From: Schistosoma haematobium
Taxonomy: Eukaryota > Platyhelminthes > Trematoda > Strigeidida > Schistosomatidae
Length of the DNA: 64,000 nucleotides
NCBI RefSeq assembly: GCF_000699445.3
Contig: NC_067200.1
Coordinates: 3,574,450-3,638,449, forward strand
Direction: 5' to 3'
Under the pieces are notes generated by a model. The model did not search any database and was not told the DNA's origin. It saw only the letters and a program-made list of their open reading frames with translations. Both the position numbers and the translations under genes were made by a program. Within the stretch, counting starts at the first letter, position 1. Each line of letters starts with the position of its first letter. Below, piece by piece: positions 46,474 to 57,221 of the stretch.

Positions 46474-47866
46474 GATGTCGATATATCTTCAACCGTTATC
46501 ATCGTTGTTGTTGTTGTCGTCATTGTTGCCATCGTTGTTGTGCAATAATTTATTTATTTCTTCTTCTCTCTATCTCTGCATTTAAGCATATGCTTTTCTT
46601 GTTTTTGCTAATTATAATTTTCTTTCAGCATTATTTTTTTTGATGAGTTCAATGTTCAAATGAGTGATATTTTGTCGTTTGTACTTTTTTTTTATTGAAA
46701 AAAGCATTTAATTTGTAAAACTCAGCTACGAAGTAAAACAGATTAGTGTTCATCTAGTTCTTGTCGCTAATCGACATATCAATTAAATTAGAACATGGAT
46801 TCTTAGTTATGTAACCGTTATTGCTACCTTGATGTGGTGGTCGGGCTTGCCTATTGTGACGAACCAATCGAGCTATATTAGCTGGAACAATCGTTCTCCA
46901 GGGTCCTACCATGCCAGAGAACGGTAAGATAAAAAGCAGCGAACCAAAGATCTGATGGCGAAGTCGTAATTCTGACTGTACAGAGATGTGACAGCAGTAA
47001 GGTGTTTCCTTCAGACAACCAGCATGACAGTGATGCTGCCTTCTCACAAGGACGGGTGGGGTTAGAAAATGTCGACCCAAAAATGCAAAAAACGCCTTAT
47101 CCCGCGGATATCCGTCCTCGGCGATAAGGTCACAACAAGTACGAAGCAAACACAAGAATTACTCATAGAAAGGTCTCGTGTGACCGACCTCAGGTCTTTA
47201 AGTTCACATTTAATCCAATTTCCCTTTCCGGTGCCCTCGGAAGGAATCTTCCACGGTGTGCGCAACCGGGAAGTGATAACCGCCCTCATACTTCCAACAG
47301 CACTCGAGACCATTATATTTATAATCAACCTCTTTTTTAGTTCTTATTATTCCTCCTACATCGAATTTCAACTCTAAACTTCCTCTTTTTGCTTCTTTCT
47401 CAAGTGTCACCATAGCCAACGATTCTAGTGCGCAAATCACTGTCCCAGGTCTACTGAAACCTGGCTCCAAACTGCACATTGGAGTCTTCAACGTACGCAC
47501 CCTATGTCAAATCGCTCAGCAGGCTTCCTTGGCTAGAACCCTAGAATCTCGTACCATTGATGTATGCTGTGTCTCCGAAACACGCATACAGGATCCTAGT
47601 GTGGTTATTCACTTGACCTCACCTCGGCAAAACGGAGAGCCCTCCGTGTATCTGACGTCCCGATGGCTAGTTCTCGTGGACTGGCAGGTGTAGGCATAGC
47701 ACTAAGTACGAGGACGCAACAAGCACTATTAGAGTGGATCCCCGTTAACAGTCGTTTATGTGCTGTTCGGCTAAACGGCTCCGTATGATTGTGGTAGGAT
47801 AGGGACACATGTCGTTGCTCTTTTGTCGTTTCTGCCTACACTCCCACCGACTGCAGCTCAGATGAA

Positions 47867-48310
47867 ATGAAAGATGAATTTTACAGAAAGCTATCTGAAC
47901 TTCAGAAAGCTAAACGTTCAGACATAGTACTCGTAGGGGGTGACTTTAATGCTTGGATAGGTAGTTTAAACCAAACAGAAAGGCATTTAGGTGGGTATTT
48001 TAGTATTCCGGCACAACGAACAGATAATGGTGATCGTCTGCTGCAACTGTGCTCAGACAATCATTTATTTTTAGCAAACACAAATTTTAAGCATAAGGAG
48101 AGACATCGTCTAACATGGCGGATCCAGTGCACCAAACCAATGATGGACTCAAATAGACCATATTACCATCAGTCATCGTTGGAGAGGGTCGATAGAAGAT
48201 TGCCGCTCATTCTGGAATACCTGCTTGGACTCCGACCATGTTCTAATGCGAGCACACATCTGCTTGCGCCTCACTGGATGCAGAAAAGCCATACCAAAAA
48301 GATCCATTAA
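47867..48310 (+). pseudogene. RTE endonuclease fragment
   Basis: Open 147 codons containing SDIVLVGGDFNAWIGSL, the conserved GDFNA motif of AP-like endonucleases of non-LTR elements. The start methionine is internal to the domain. The frame then drifts; downstream pieces continue in other frames. Confidence 0.8.
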
Positions 48311-49276
48311 AATTGAATTGAGTAATGAAAAAACCAAAAGTAGGTTTCAGGAACAACTGAGGTCATACTTTGGTATTCCTGGAAACGAGGCTGACCCAGA
48401 CGTTTGGAAAGCTATACAAACAGCTGTAGAAACAGCAGTGACATCTATTAGTAACTTAAACCAAAGAGTTACAAAAAAATCAATGGATTTCTACTAAGTC
48501 TATTGCACTGATGGGTTCTCGTAAACTCATCCCATCAGGCTCTGAACACGATGAAGAGCGAAAACAAATCAGATCTAGGTTAAGCAAGAGTCTAAGGAAC
48601 AACCGTGAGCAGTGGTGAGCAACGAAAGCAAAAGAGATGGAAAAGGCGGCGGCTGTAGTTAGCACATGACAGCTCTACAGACTGATAAAAGAAACGAATT
48701 AAGAAGTCAAGTGTGAGACTATTTTGGAAAGAGACGACACTTATCTACTCCAAGTCCAGACGTTTAGAACGATGGGTGGAATATTTTAAGGAGCAGTTCA
48801 ACTGGCCTTCAGTTACTCAACAACTACCTACCATTCCCAGAGAGCGTGACTGGGACATTGAAGTAGGTCTCTCAACGCTAGCTGAGGTTCAGAAAGCTAT
48901 AGCTAATCTGAAACGAGGATGAGCAGCTGGTTCAGATGCCCTTAAGAATGGTGGTCTAGTTTTAGCGATTAGGTTAACTAATATTTTATCTAAAATCTGA
49001 GAGTTAGACGTAATTTCATCTGATTGGTCGTAATCACTAATTTGTCCGATATATAAGAAAGGGTCAAAATCATACTGTGATAACCGTAGAGGGGTTAGTT
49101 TGACCAACATAGCATCTAAAATACTGGCCTCAATAATTATCGGACGCCTAACTAAGATTCGTGAACTGCAAACACGATAGAATCAAGCTGGCTTCATTCC
49201 CTGGTCGTGACTGCATCGACCACATGTCCACCATTCGTCAGGTTCTAGGACACATGCATGCTTACCGGCGTCGACA

Positions 49277-49756
49277 ATGATGGTCTTTCTTGACTTAAAA
49301 GCAGCATTTGACTCGGTAGACCGCGAAATTCTGTGGCATTGTCTGTCATTGAAAGGTATACCTCAGAAATACATAAAACTTGTGAGGGCTTGTTACTCGA
49401 ACACTACTAGTCAGATCAGTGCTTATGGGGAATCGTCATCTGCTTTTACAACCTCATGTGGTGTCCGTCAAGGTTGTCCACTTTCTCCATTTTTCTTTAA
49501 CGTCGTCACAGACCTACTGATGCAAATAATACTCTCACCAACTGAATTTTCGGGTATCGATCTCTTACCAGGAGGTCCACTCATCGACTTAAAATACACA
49601 GGTGATATAGTCCTGTTTGGTGAAGACGCTGATAAAATGCACAGTCTTTTGATAACACTGAGCAATAATGGCAGAATGTTTGAGATGTGTTTCTCTCTCT
49701 CTCTCTCTCTCGAAATGCAAGTTGTTGCTTCAGGACTGGTCTGCGTCAACACCTGA
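49277..49756 (+). pseudogene. RTE reverse-transcriptase fragment
   Basis: 159 codons with RT motifs in order: DLKAAFDSVD, TSCGVRQGCPLSP, and LKYTGDIVLFGEDADKM in place of YADD. Broken by a CT-repeat expansion (49691-49711), after which the frame shifts by one. Non-functional. Confidence 0.85.
49691..49711. repeat. (CT)n microsatellite inside the RT frame
   Basis: About 10 CT units at the place where the frame changes; it replaces the sequence around the FSPSKCK motif of the element. Confidence 0.9.
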
Positions 49757-50329
49757 ACTAGGGATAGGGAGTGAAGTAGTCGAACGCGTTGACAACTTCA
49801 TTTATCTTGGAACTCTGATCAACCCTAATGGGTTGGTGTCTGACGAAATCTCAGCACGGATTCGAAAGGCTCGTTTGGCTTTCGACAAATTACGTGACCT
49901 ATGACGAAGGCGAGATATCCGTTTATAGATTAAGGGATGAGTGTACTTCGCGGCAGTTTGTTCTGTTCTACTTAACGGCTGCGAAACGTGACCATTAGGA
50001 GTAGAAAATGTTCGTAAGCTACTAGTGTTTGACCACAGATGTCTTAGAAGTATTGCTCTCATCTGCTGGGATCACCGGGTAAGTAAAAGTGAGGTTAGAC
50101 GTAGGGTATTAGGGAATGATGGTAACTTCTAGTCTGACTCATGTTGGTAGATGCAGACTACTTGGTTGGGGTCCAGGTGACTATCATTACCAATGGTTGG
50201 AGAGTGTGGGTGACATGGTTGAGAATCGATCACAATGGTGTAGGTGTATAAACACTCTGTTTATGAATCCAGTGTTCATCATGTTGTGCTAATGCGGTAT
50301 GGCAAGTTTGACCAACGCATATATGTGCG

Positions 50330-50470
50330 TGGCGGGATCATGGGTACGCACTGCTGAGGAATCACATACTAGGATGAAGCGGCCGTCCAGTGGTTCCAGG
50401 TTTTCCATAGTGGTCTAGCTTCAATTGACTCAATTGATCTCACCTGATGAAATTATTAAAAATAATCTTT
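50330..50470 (+). mobile_element. SINE fragment fused to the RTE 3' end
   Basis: Starts inside the SINE at ggcgggatcatgggtacgca directly after the RTE 3'UTR, without its tRNA head. CTGAGGA is present, but GAAAC reads GAAGC, so the motif is broken. Confidence 0.8.
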
Positions 50471-51310
50471 GAAACAATTTGTCATTAGATAACAATTGGT
50501 TGTTTGCTTAATCAGACCAGTAGAGATAGTCTAATATTTATTAGACGAGTTCGATATTTCCCCACCCTTATTATTATTATTATTATTATTATTGTGATTG
50601 TTGTCGGATTTTGGTGTTAAAATATACTTATGTTCTAGTTCGGCCAATCAAGTGTTCTTGATCTGAATTGTATTGAAGTCCTGTAGAGTAGACATTGGAA
50701 TGGTATGTAGTATAGATATATGTGTAAGGCAAATTAGCGTCCCATTCGTGTAGATGAGGAATACAGATCGTTATCCATCTTATAATTCTATTCATCCTAA
50801 TAATGTTCGATTTAAACTGATTAATGAAATGTAAACGTCTAACTGATATTGACTTCTTTTTACTTAATTTATGACTGAAAAGCAGATCAGCTTCATCTTC
50901 TTATCTCACTCTCGAAATATTCTACTGACTAGAGTTTTAGCTGTTATATGAACTTTGGTTATGAAACATCGTCTTTTGCGGGAATCCACCATGAATCATA
51001 ACGTCAAATAAGTCCTTTTTTTCGTATTTCTGTCATTCTTAGGAATCATCATGTTTGTCAAAGAGTGTCATTTAATCTCAATAACATACTTCAATATTAC
51101 TTGATTCGTATTCCCGCTGAGTACAATCAATTTCTGGACGACATCCAAAGATAGATAGACCAATAAACATTTCACTTGTCTTAAATATCACGTAAGTTAG
51201 CAAACCTACTTATTTTATAAATTCAATCAATTCTAACTTTGCCTTACAATAAATCAAAATTAATGTACCAGATTCTTGTTTATCATATGAATAACTTTTT
51301 AATTTCGTTC
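50471..51310. other. intergenic, no recognisable gene
   Basis: AT-rich with a short (TTA)n run at 50567-50594. Nothing else supported. Confidence 0.5.
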
Positions 51311-51314
51311 GGTT

Positions 51315-51680
51315 AGGGTGTTGTTTACGAAATTTAGAGGACAAAAAGCGAATGTCCTGCGCTTTAACCAGGTTGGTAGACACGGAGAGTTCACCTAGGG
51401 GAGTTGGGAAACCTTAATTACAAACCAATGGCACACTTAGGCTCCAGTATCCTGAGTGTACAAATGACGTATGAACCAATCGTTGATCACTGGTTACATA
51501 CAGACTGCATCTCCTGAGGTTGCTCCACTACCTTATGGATTAGATCTTTAGGTCGAAGACTCCGGGTTTTACCCCTTAAGTAGACTAACTGCCTCTGTTT
51601 TGGGCCCTTGAACCGTATCACAGCTCACATACAAATCAAGTGACTTGTATGGTGCACATATATATTTGATATATTTTACA
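51315..51680 (+). repeat. family-C repeat, diverged sense copy
   Basis: ggtgttgtttacgaaattta, ggacaaaaagcgaatgtcct and gatgacgtatgaacc-type blocks in the order of 35457-35830. Confidence 0.78.
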
Positions 51681-51890
51681 CTGAAATTATCATTCAAGTG
51701 AGATAAAACTTGAAACTTATTCAAGGTATTATCACTTTCAAATGACAAGATGCATTAGCAACTATTATTATTGTTAGTTTTTATCATCATAGATAACATA
51801 AAATGAATGTGTAACAATAAATGGGTAATCATGCGCGCTCACACACACGCACAAGCACACTGATAGTTATACTCATGCTTTTAATAAAAT

Positions 51891-51892
<2 letters not shown>

Positions 51893-51934
<42 letters not shown>
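51893..51934. repeat. (TA)n microsatellite
   Basis: About 20 TA units. Confidence 0.97.
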
Positions 51935-51936
<2 letters not shown>

Positions 51937-52224
51937 GTGTATATGTATGTATATAAAAATAAACTTATCATCGTATCTGTGTTTAATGTTTACTGTTATA
52001 GAGTCAATAGAAAGTGTCATTGAACTTTGAATACTAAACAATAAGATGAATATTCTTATTACATTATCATCATTTCAAATTTTATCTAAATTTTCAAAAT
52101 TGAAAATATTCGAATTGGTTGATGGATTATTCTGTGGAATTGTTGTTGAAGGACTAAAATAATAAAAAAATATCATAGAAAAGGAAGGTTTGTTTAACAA
52201 TCATAGTAATATATAAAGGTTTAT

Positions 52225-52385
52225 CAGAACTTAGTAACTAAGTGAATAACGCGATGATACTGGGTTCAAGTCTCAGAGTGACTATCAACTCTGATATGCA
52301 GATATGTTCAGTTGACGAGTCCCAAAATAGGACGAAATGCACGTCTTGGATTCTACTGCTAGCCACTATCTATATTTGCTTAAAA
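52225..52385 (+). mobile_element. SM-alpha type hammerhead repeat, degenerate
   Basis: Same layout as 20634-20694 (outer GCAG/CTGC, gtcccaaaataggac stem II), but the core reads TTGACGA (C3 lost) and GAAAC reads GAAAT, so no activity is expected. Ends tgctagccactatctatatt. Confidence 0.75.
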
Positions 52386-52554
52386 AAAATTAGTTTATTA
52401 TCTGATATTTAGATTTATAAGCTTTATAGTTATTATATACTTTATGCTTGAAATTAACTAGAATATAAGAGATTAAGATAACTCCTATCATTACTAGATT
52501 TACGACTTATGATATCTATTCGTAGTGTAAAGTTTTCTCATTGACAGGAACAAA

Positions 52555-52895
52555 TCAACTAATCCAATTAGTTGAATTCACGGGTCGATTAAAGCTAGAC
52601 CACCATGTAGAGTCTAGAAGCAATGGATGGCCGTTTCATCCTAGTATGGGACTTCTCAGTAGTAGTCCGCATCTACGATCCCACTCGCGGGTTTTGGGTA
52701 CAGGAACTTTGGTTCCTCGAGCGAATGTTTAACCTCTAGACCACTGAGCTAGCCGGGAACCAACGCTGTTAATGTCTACGTTTAACCAATGCAGGATATT
52801 GCGCGACCGTCCACCAATGTCTTCAGTGGTCTCAAAAACAGACACGGTTGAACTTCACTGATCACGGCTTCTCACTAGAACTCCAAGAAATACCT
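52555..52895 (-). mobile_element. tRNA-headed SINE, full length, antisense
   Basis: Tail, hammerhead-like segment (core CTGAGAA, broken), decayed box B, head (aacctctagaccactgagct) and leader through ctcactagaactccaagaaa. Confidence 0.83.
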
Positions 52896-52899
52896 CATG

Positions 52900-53085
52900 T
52901 AGGTCCTGAGTTCGAGTCCCGCTAGCGGGATCGTGGATGATCACTATTATTGAATAGTCCCATACTAGGACGAAACGTCCATCTAGTGCTTCCAGATATT
53001 CCATGGTGGTTTAGCTTTATTCAACTCATCAATTTAACCACTAAAAATTACTAAATTATTAACGAAACCCCATTCTGGTAATAAT
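52900..53085 (+). mobile_element. tRNA-headed SINE, sense, head truncated
   Basis: gtaggtcctgagttcgagtc box B, gtcccatactaggacgaaac and tail to ccccattctgg. The core reads TTGAATA. Lies immediately after an antisense copy, giving a head-to-head pair. Confidence 0.82.
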
Positions 53086-53259
53086 CCAATTAGGATATAA
53101 AAATTGAAGCAATTCATTTCCATTGTAAATGATCATCTTCGTTTAAACAAATCAGATATGCCAATAAGAGATTTATCAGTCCCAAACATCAATGGGAAAA
53201 TACACGTAAACAATACCAAGTGAATTTAATTATTTTCTACCATTAAATTTATTTAAAAA

Positions 53260-53945
53260 TGTACTAAGTGACTGGAAAGAAGGACACCTGATCAAGATAA
53301 CAAAGAAAGGTGATCTCAGCAAGTGTGATAACAACAGAGGCATCACTCTCCTCTCAGTACCAGCAAAAGTCTTCAACAGCCTACTGTTAAACGGAATGAA
53401 GGACTCCGTTGACACCCAACTGTGAGACCAACAGGCTGGATTCCGTAAGGATCGATCGTGTACAGACCAAATCGCAACACTACGGATCATTGTAGAACAA
53501 TCAGTTGAATGGAGTTAATGACTCTACATCAACTTCATTGACCACAAGAAAGCTTTGACATTAACACCCGTCTACGCAAAATACTTCAGATCCGTTGGTC
53601 AGACACTATCAGCAATAACCTACTATGGGAGAGAACAGATCAGATCCCAGCGGAGGGAGAAATCGGGAAGAAGCGCTGGAGGTGGATAAAACACACATTG
53701 AGAAAAGCGCCGAACTGCGTCACAAGGCAAGCCCTCATATGGAATCCTGAGGGCCAAAGGAGAAGAGGAAGACCAAAGAACACATTAAGTCGAGAAATGG
53801 AGACAGACATGAGAATAATGAACAACAATTGTATAGAACTGGAAAGGAAGTCTAAGGATAGAGTGAGTTGTAGAATGGTGGTTGGTGGCCTATTCTCCAT
53901 TAGGAGTAACAGGCGTAAGGAAGTAAAGTAAAGTAAGTAAGTAAC
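53260..53945 (+). mobile_element. RTE-like retrotransposon, internally deleted, (AAGT)n-tail family
   Basis: RT start: GDLSKCDNNRGITLLSVPAK and QQAGFRKDRSCTDQIATLR, broken by stops. Then a jump of the kind that removes the catalytic core to [36 protein letters not shown] and [14 protein letters not shown]. Tail aagtaaagtaagtaagtaac. Confidence 0.88.
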
Positions 53946-54239
53946 GTAACGTAACTCTGAGAATGAGTAGAAAGAACATTTCAATAGAAAAGCCAACAAT
54001 GTTATTTGAATGTAAATACAAGGATGACCATTAAATTATAACTTACATCATAGAATTCTGTGGTAAACTGCCTGATGCATTGGTTAACATGTTGGTTATA
54101 ACTGGAGATTTAGGAATTTGCATGTTTGTTAATAACATTTGACTGAAATCATATAGCAAAAGTTATTATATTACCATCTTAAAATTTTGAATGGTAATTC
54201 TACTAACTATTAACATCAAAAAGGTACAAGTATATATAA

Positions 54240-54605
54240 GCAATTGTCTACGTAATATACTCGATGTCCGTTGGTCAGATACAATCAGCAACCACCTACT
54301 GTGAGAATGGAATAAACCAACTTCCAGCTGAAGAGGAAATTAGGTAAATACGTTGGAAGTGAATAGGATATACATTGAGAAAATCATCAAACTGCATCAC
54401 GAGACAACGCTAATATGAAATCCTGAAGGGAAACGAAAAATAGGAAGGCTGAAGAATGCACGGCATCGAGAATCGGAAGCAGATGTGAAAAGAAATGAAT
54501 AGTAAGTGGAAAGAACTGGGAAGGATTGTCCGGGATGGAGTAGGATGTAGAATGCTGGTGAGCAACCTATGCTCCTCCATAAAAGGTAACAGGCGTAAGT
54601 AAGTA
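54240..54605 (+). mobile_element. RTE-like 3' end, degenerate, (AAGT)n-tail family
   Basis: attgtctacgtaatatactc, acattgagaaaatcatcaaa and aaggtaacaggcgtaagtaa repeat the order of the 53570-53940 copy, with many indels. Confidence 0.8.
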
Positions 54606-55039
54606 TCCTACGAAATTACTGACGAGTACTTGAAGTTGTTTACATAATAATCTCTTTGTACATACATGTTGGTATTTTATTAAATAACATAACTTATAGT
54701 GTTGAATTCTTAGAGCTAAATAGTTGATTTGTTGAGCTTTCATTGTAACTTTGGAGAATATGATAATCATCTAGTTCATATAGACGTAAATGCTATTTCA
54801 GATAGAATTATATTAACAATCGTTCCATTCTCATCAACAGCTAAATAGTTTCTGTTGTTCAACTAGGCGAAATTGTTAGAAACCATTTCAAAAATAAGAG
54901 TAAAATGTTTGAATTGTCTTAAGAGTATACTAAGTACCTTAATGTATACACATATTTGAATGGAATATATTCAAATTCACTAGTTAAAGTAACAAGTTAT
55001 TTAGTGAATAAGAACACAAATGGGGACAATTGAAAGTAA

Positions 55040-55285
55040 TTTGAATACAAAACTACAGAATCTCCTTAGTACAATCTGAGAATCATACAATGAATACTTC
55101 AGTTGCAAAATGTCAATCAATCGTCTCTGAATTGAGTGTTCCTTCATTTTCACATCAATCATTCTCTGTGCTTATTCTCTTTTCTTCGATCTTCTTAACC
55201 TTCTGTCACCAGGTATTTCACTTTCGATTGATGTTACATACTACTTATATCTGTCAACATTAGTAGCACACACTACAGTTGAATT
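55040..55285. repeat. family-E repeat, third copy
   Basis: agaatcatacaatgaatact, ttcactttcgattgatgtta and tctgtcaacattagtagcac match the copies at 11850-12045 and 10540-10610. Confidence 0.6.
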
Positions 55286-55539
55286 CTAGTTATGAAAGGA
55301 ATTACCTAATAGATTCAAGTTTAGGAGTTGATCCAAATTATCATATACTCGAAAAGTGTTTTGTTTTAATTTAAGAACTAGGTAGGTTTAAAATCATCTT
55401 AACTGATAGCTGCCAGCTATACAAAAGTATTTTATATATGTATAACTAATCAAGAAGCATTTGAACATTCTAATAAATCTTACAGAAGAGAATACCACGA
55501 CTATAAGTAAATTAGATAGGGGGAAAGGTGAGGTTTACT

Positions 55540-55785
55540 GAATAACCCTTCTGGGGCTACTGCCGGTCTCAAGCCCGGATGAAGGAGGAGGGTTGGGTAT
55601 GGGGTTAGCGACCCCATCGCGTAAAATACTAATCAGAAAAAATAATTCAAACCATTTAAGTTTTGCCCTGGGAGTTAGAAAGCCTTCATTTAGAAGAGTT
55701 ATGACGCCTCTTAGTGAAAGCCGAGTTCATTTAGAAGTCATGAAGTTGATGCCCCTTCTGACAACTAGAGCAACAATTAATTGAA
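55540..55785 (+). mobile_element. non-LTR 5'-region fragment
   Basis: gctactgccggtctcaagcc, cggatgaaggaggagggttg and gttagcgaccccatcgcgta: the sense form of the pieces at 40165 and 22075, about 230 bp long, without an endonuclease motif. Confidence 0.6.
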
Positions 55786-57221
55786 GTAAGTATTGATAAT
55801 AAAGGCATCAATGGAAGAGTAAAGAAACAACTGATCAATTCTCTTTGAGGACGATAGTTGAAAAGATTGGATTTCTCTAGATATCGTATCATTATTCATG
55901 AATTTATCGTTATTCCAAACAGTCGAATTTATATTCAAATAAATAGCAATAAATTTCAGCATTAGCCACAAAGAAACCAGTCCTAAACAGTTACTGTTAA
56001 GGTAAACGGTGAATGGTCATTTTGTCTTGCATTCTATACAAGTCGATGGAATAATAATATGGTTTACCATCAAGCTCAATGTTAGTTGATTTCTTTCTAG
56101 AGATGTCAGGAAATGGATCCCTCAAAAAAGTTGTCAATGATCTAAATTTCTGCTGAATTGCAGTAACAACACTTTATCATTATGGATCAATATATTATTA
56201 AAGTGTTAAAGCAGTTGAACAGTGTACACTCAGTAGTCACTTTCGTTTGTGGGAACGAATGTAACAATCAACTAAACCTTTTTGACGTATTATAAAAGTA
56301 AACGGCGAGATGGTTCTTTATGCTCATTTAACAATCATCAATTATACTCATAAAATCTATACTCGTTTAAACATTGGATCTATGGTATGCTTTATTGAAG
56401 AGTCTCAAATTACGTCAAAACACTTGTCTAGTATTCCGTGATTTATATGAACATACCTAATAATCCGGTAAGTCAGCCTAATTGGATTTGCATAGTTTGT
56501 AAATCACCATTAAGAAACAACCTACAGTTATTACTTGCTCTTACAAGATTCCAAAACACTGCGTATCCACGAAGTCCCCGAGGCTGAAATTCAGGACCAT
56601 GAGTTCTGTCCGTCAGCGCTTAATTACAAAAGCACTGGGTATGAATCCATTCAAATCATGATATTACGTGAACGTTTTCCATCGACTATCTTAGATAACT
56701 GTCCCATACTCGACATCGTTGAACTTCACTGATAAGAGATTATTACTAGAGCTCTAGGAATTGTATCTTGAGACAAGTGAGCACATGATTGATATCAGAT
56801 AGTTGGTTAAGACTGAAGGATACGTATAGTTCAAATCACATACTGAACTTAGCTAGAAAATGGAAAACACGTAACAGATGTTTGTTCCCAGTATACCCTG
56901 ATTTATTGTTGTGGATGCGTATTTTAGAGGAAGTACATACCAGAAAGCGAGCGCTTTCCAGAGGCAACTAGTTCTCAGCGGTGGTCAAGAAAATATTATT
57001 CAGACTGTAAAATATTCACAAACTCTGAGTTCTAGAAATATTAGTGTGACATTAATTGTATATTTGCTATGGAGCGTTGGCTTACAATCAAACTCTCATT
57101 ATTAAAGTATAAACATCATTGCTTAAATGATCGATTACATAAAAGTATGTCGATCCATGAAAGTAATGCATAGAAAATTCGCTAATCGAAAAGAGAAATA
57201 CAAAAATAAAAAAAGGAATCT
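55786..57221. other. intergenic, mostly unclassified
   Basis: A decayed antisense SINE leader is visible at about 56660-56790 (gttgaacttcactgataaga, tactagagctctaggaattg). Otherwise AT-rich sequence with no gene seen, up to the satellite junction. Confidence 0.5.

Larger units (their letters stand above)
46790..50335 (+). mobile_element. decayed RTE-like retrotransposon, near full length
   Basis: A 5' region (46790-47440) is followed by an AP-type endonuclease: LHIGVFNVRTLCQI, CCVSETRIQDPS (from 47470) and VGGDFNAWIG (47935). The reverse transcriptase runs from 49277: FLDLKAAFDSVDRE, GVRQGCPLSPFFFNVVTDLL, then LKYTGDIVLF where the YADD box should be, so catalytic aspartates are altered. After a frameshift at a CT run comes ASTPELGIGSEVVERVDNF. 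Two deletions remove the C-terminal [12 protein letters not shown] block (near 50122) and part of the 3'UTR (near 50262). Multiple stops. Confidence 0.9.

Noticed and set aside
46320..46585. Poly-Leu and poly-Ile frames
   Set aside because: Translations of the (TTA)n microsatellite.
46754..47500. Minus-strand and plus-strand frames of 88-133 codons
   Set aside because: They fall in the 5' region of the RTE-like element, overlap in several frames and match no protein I recognise.
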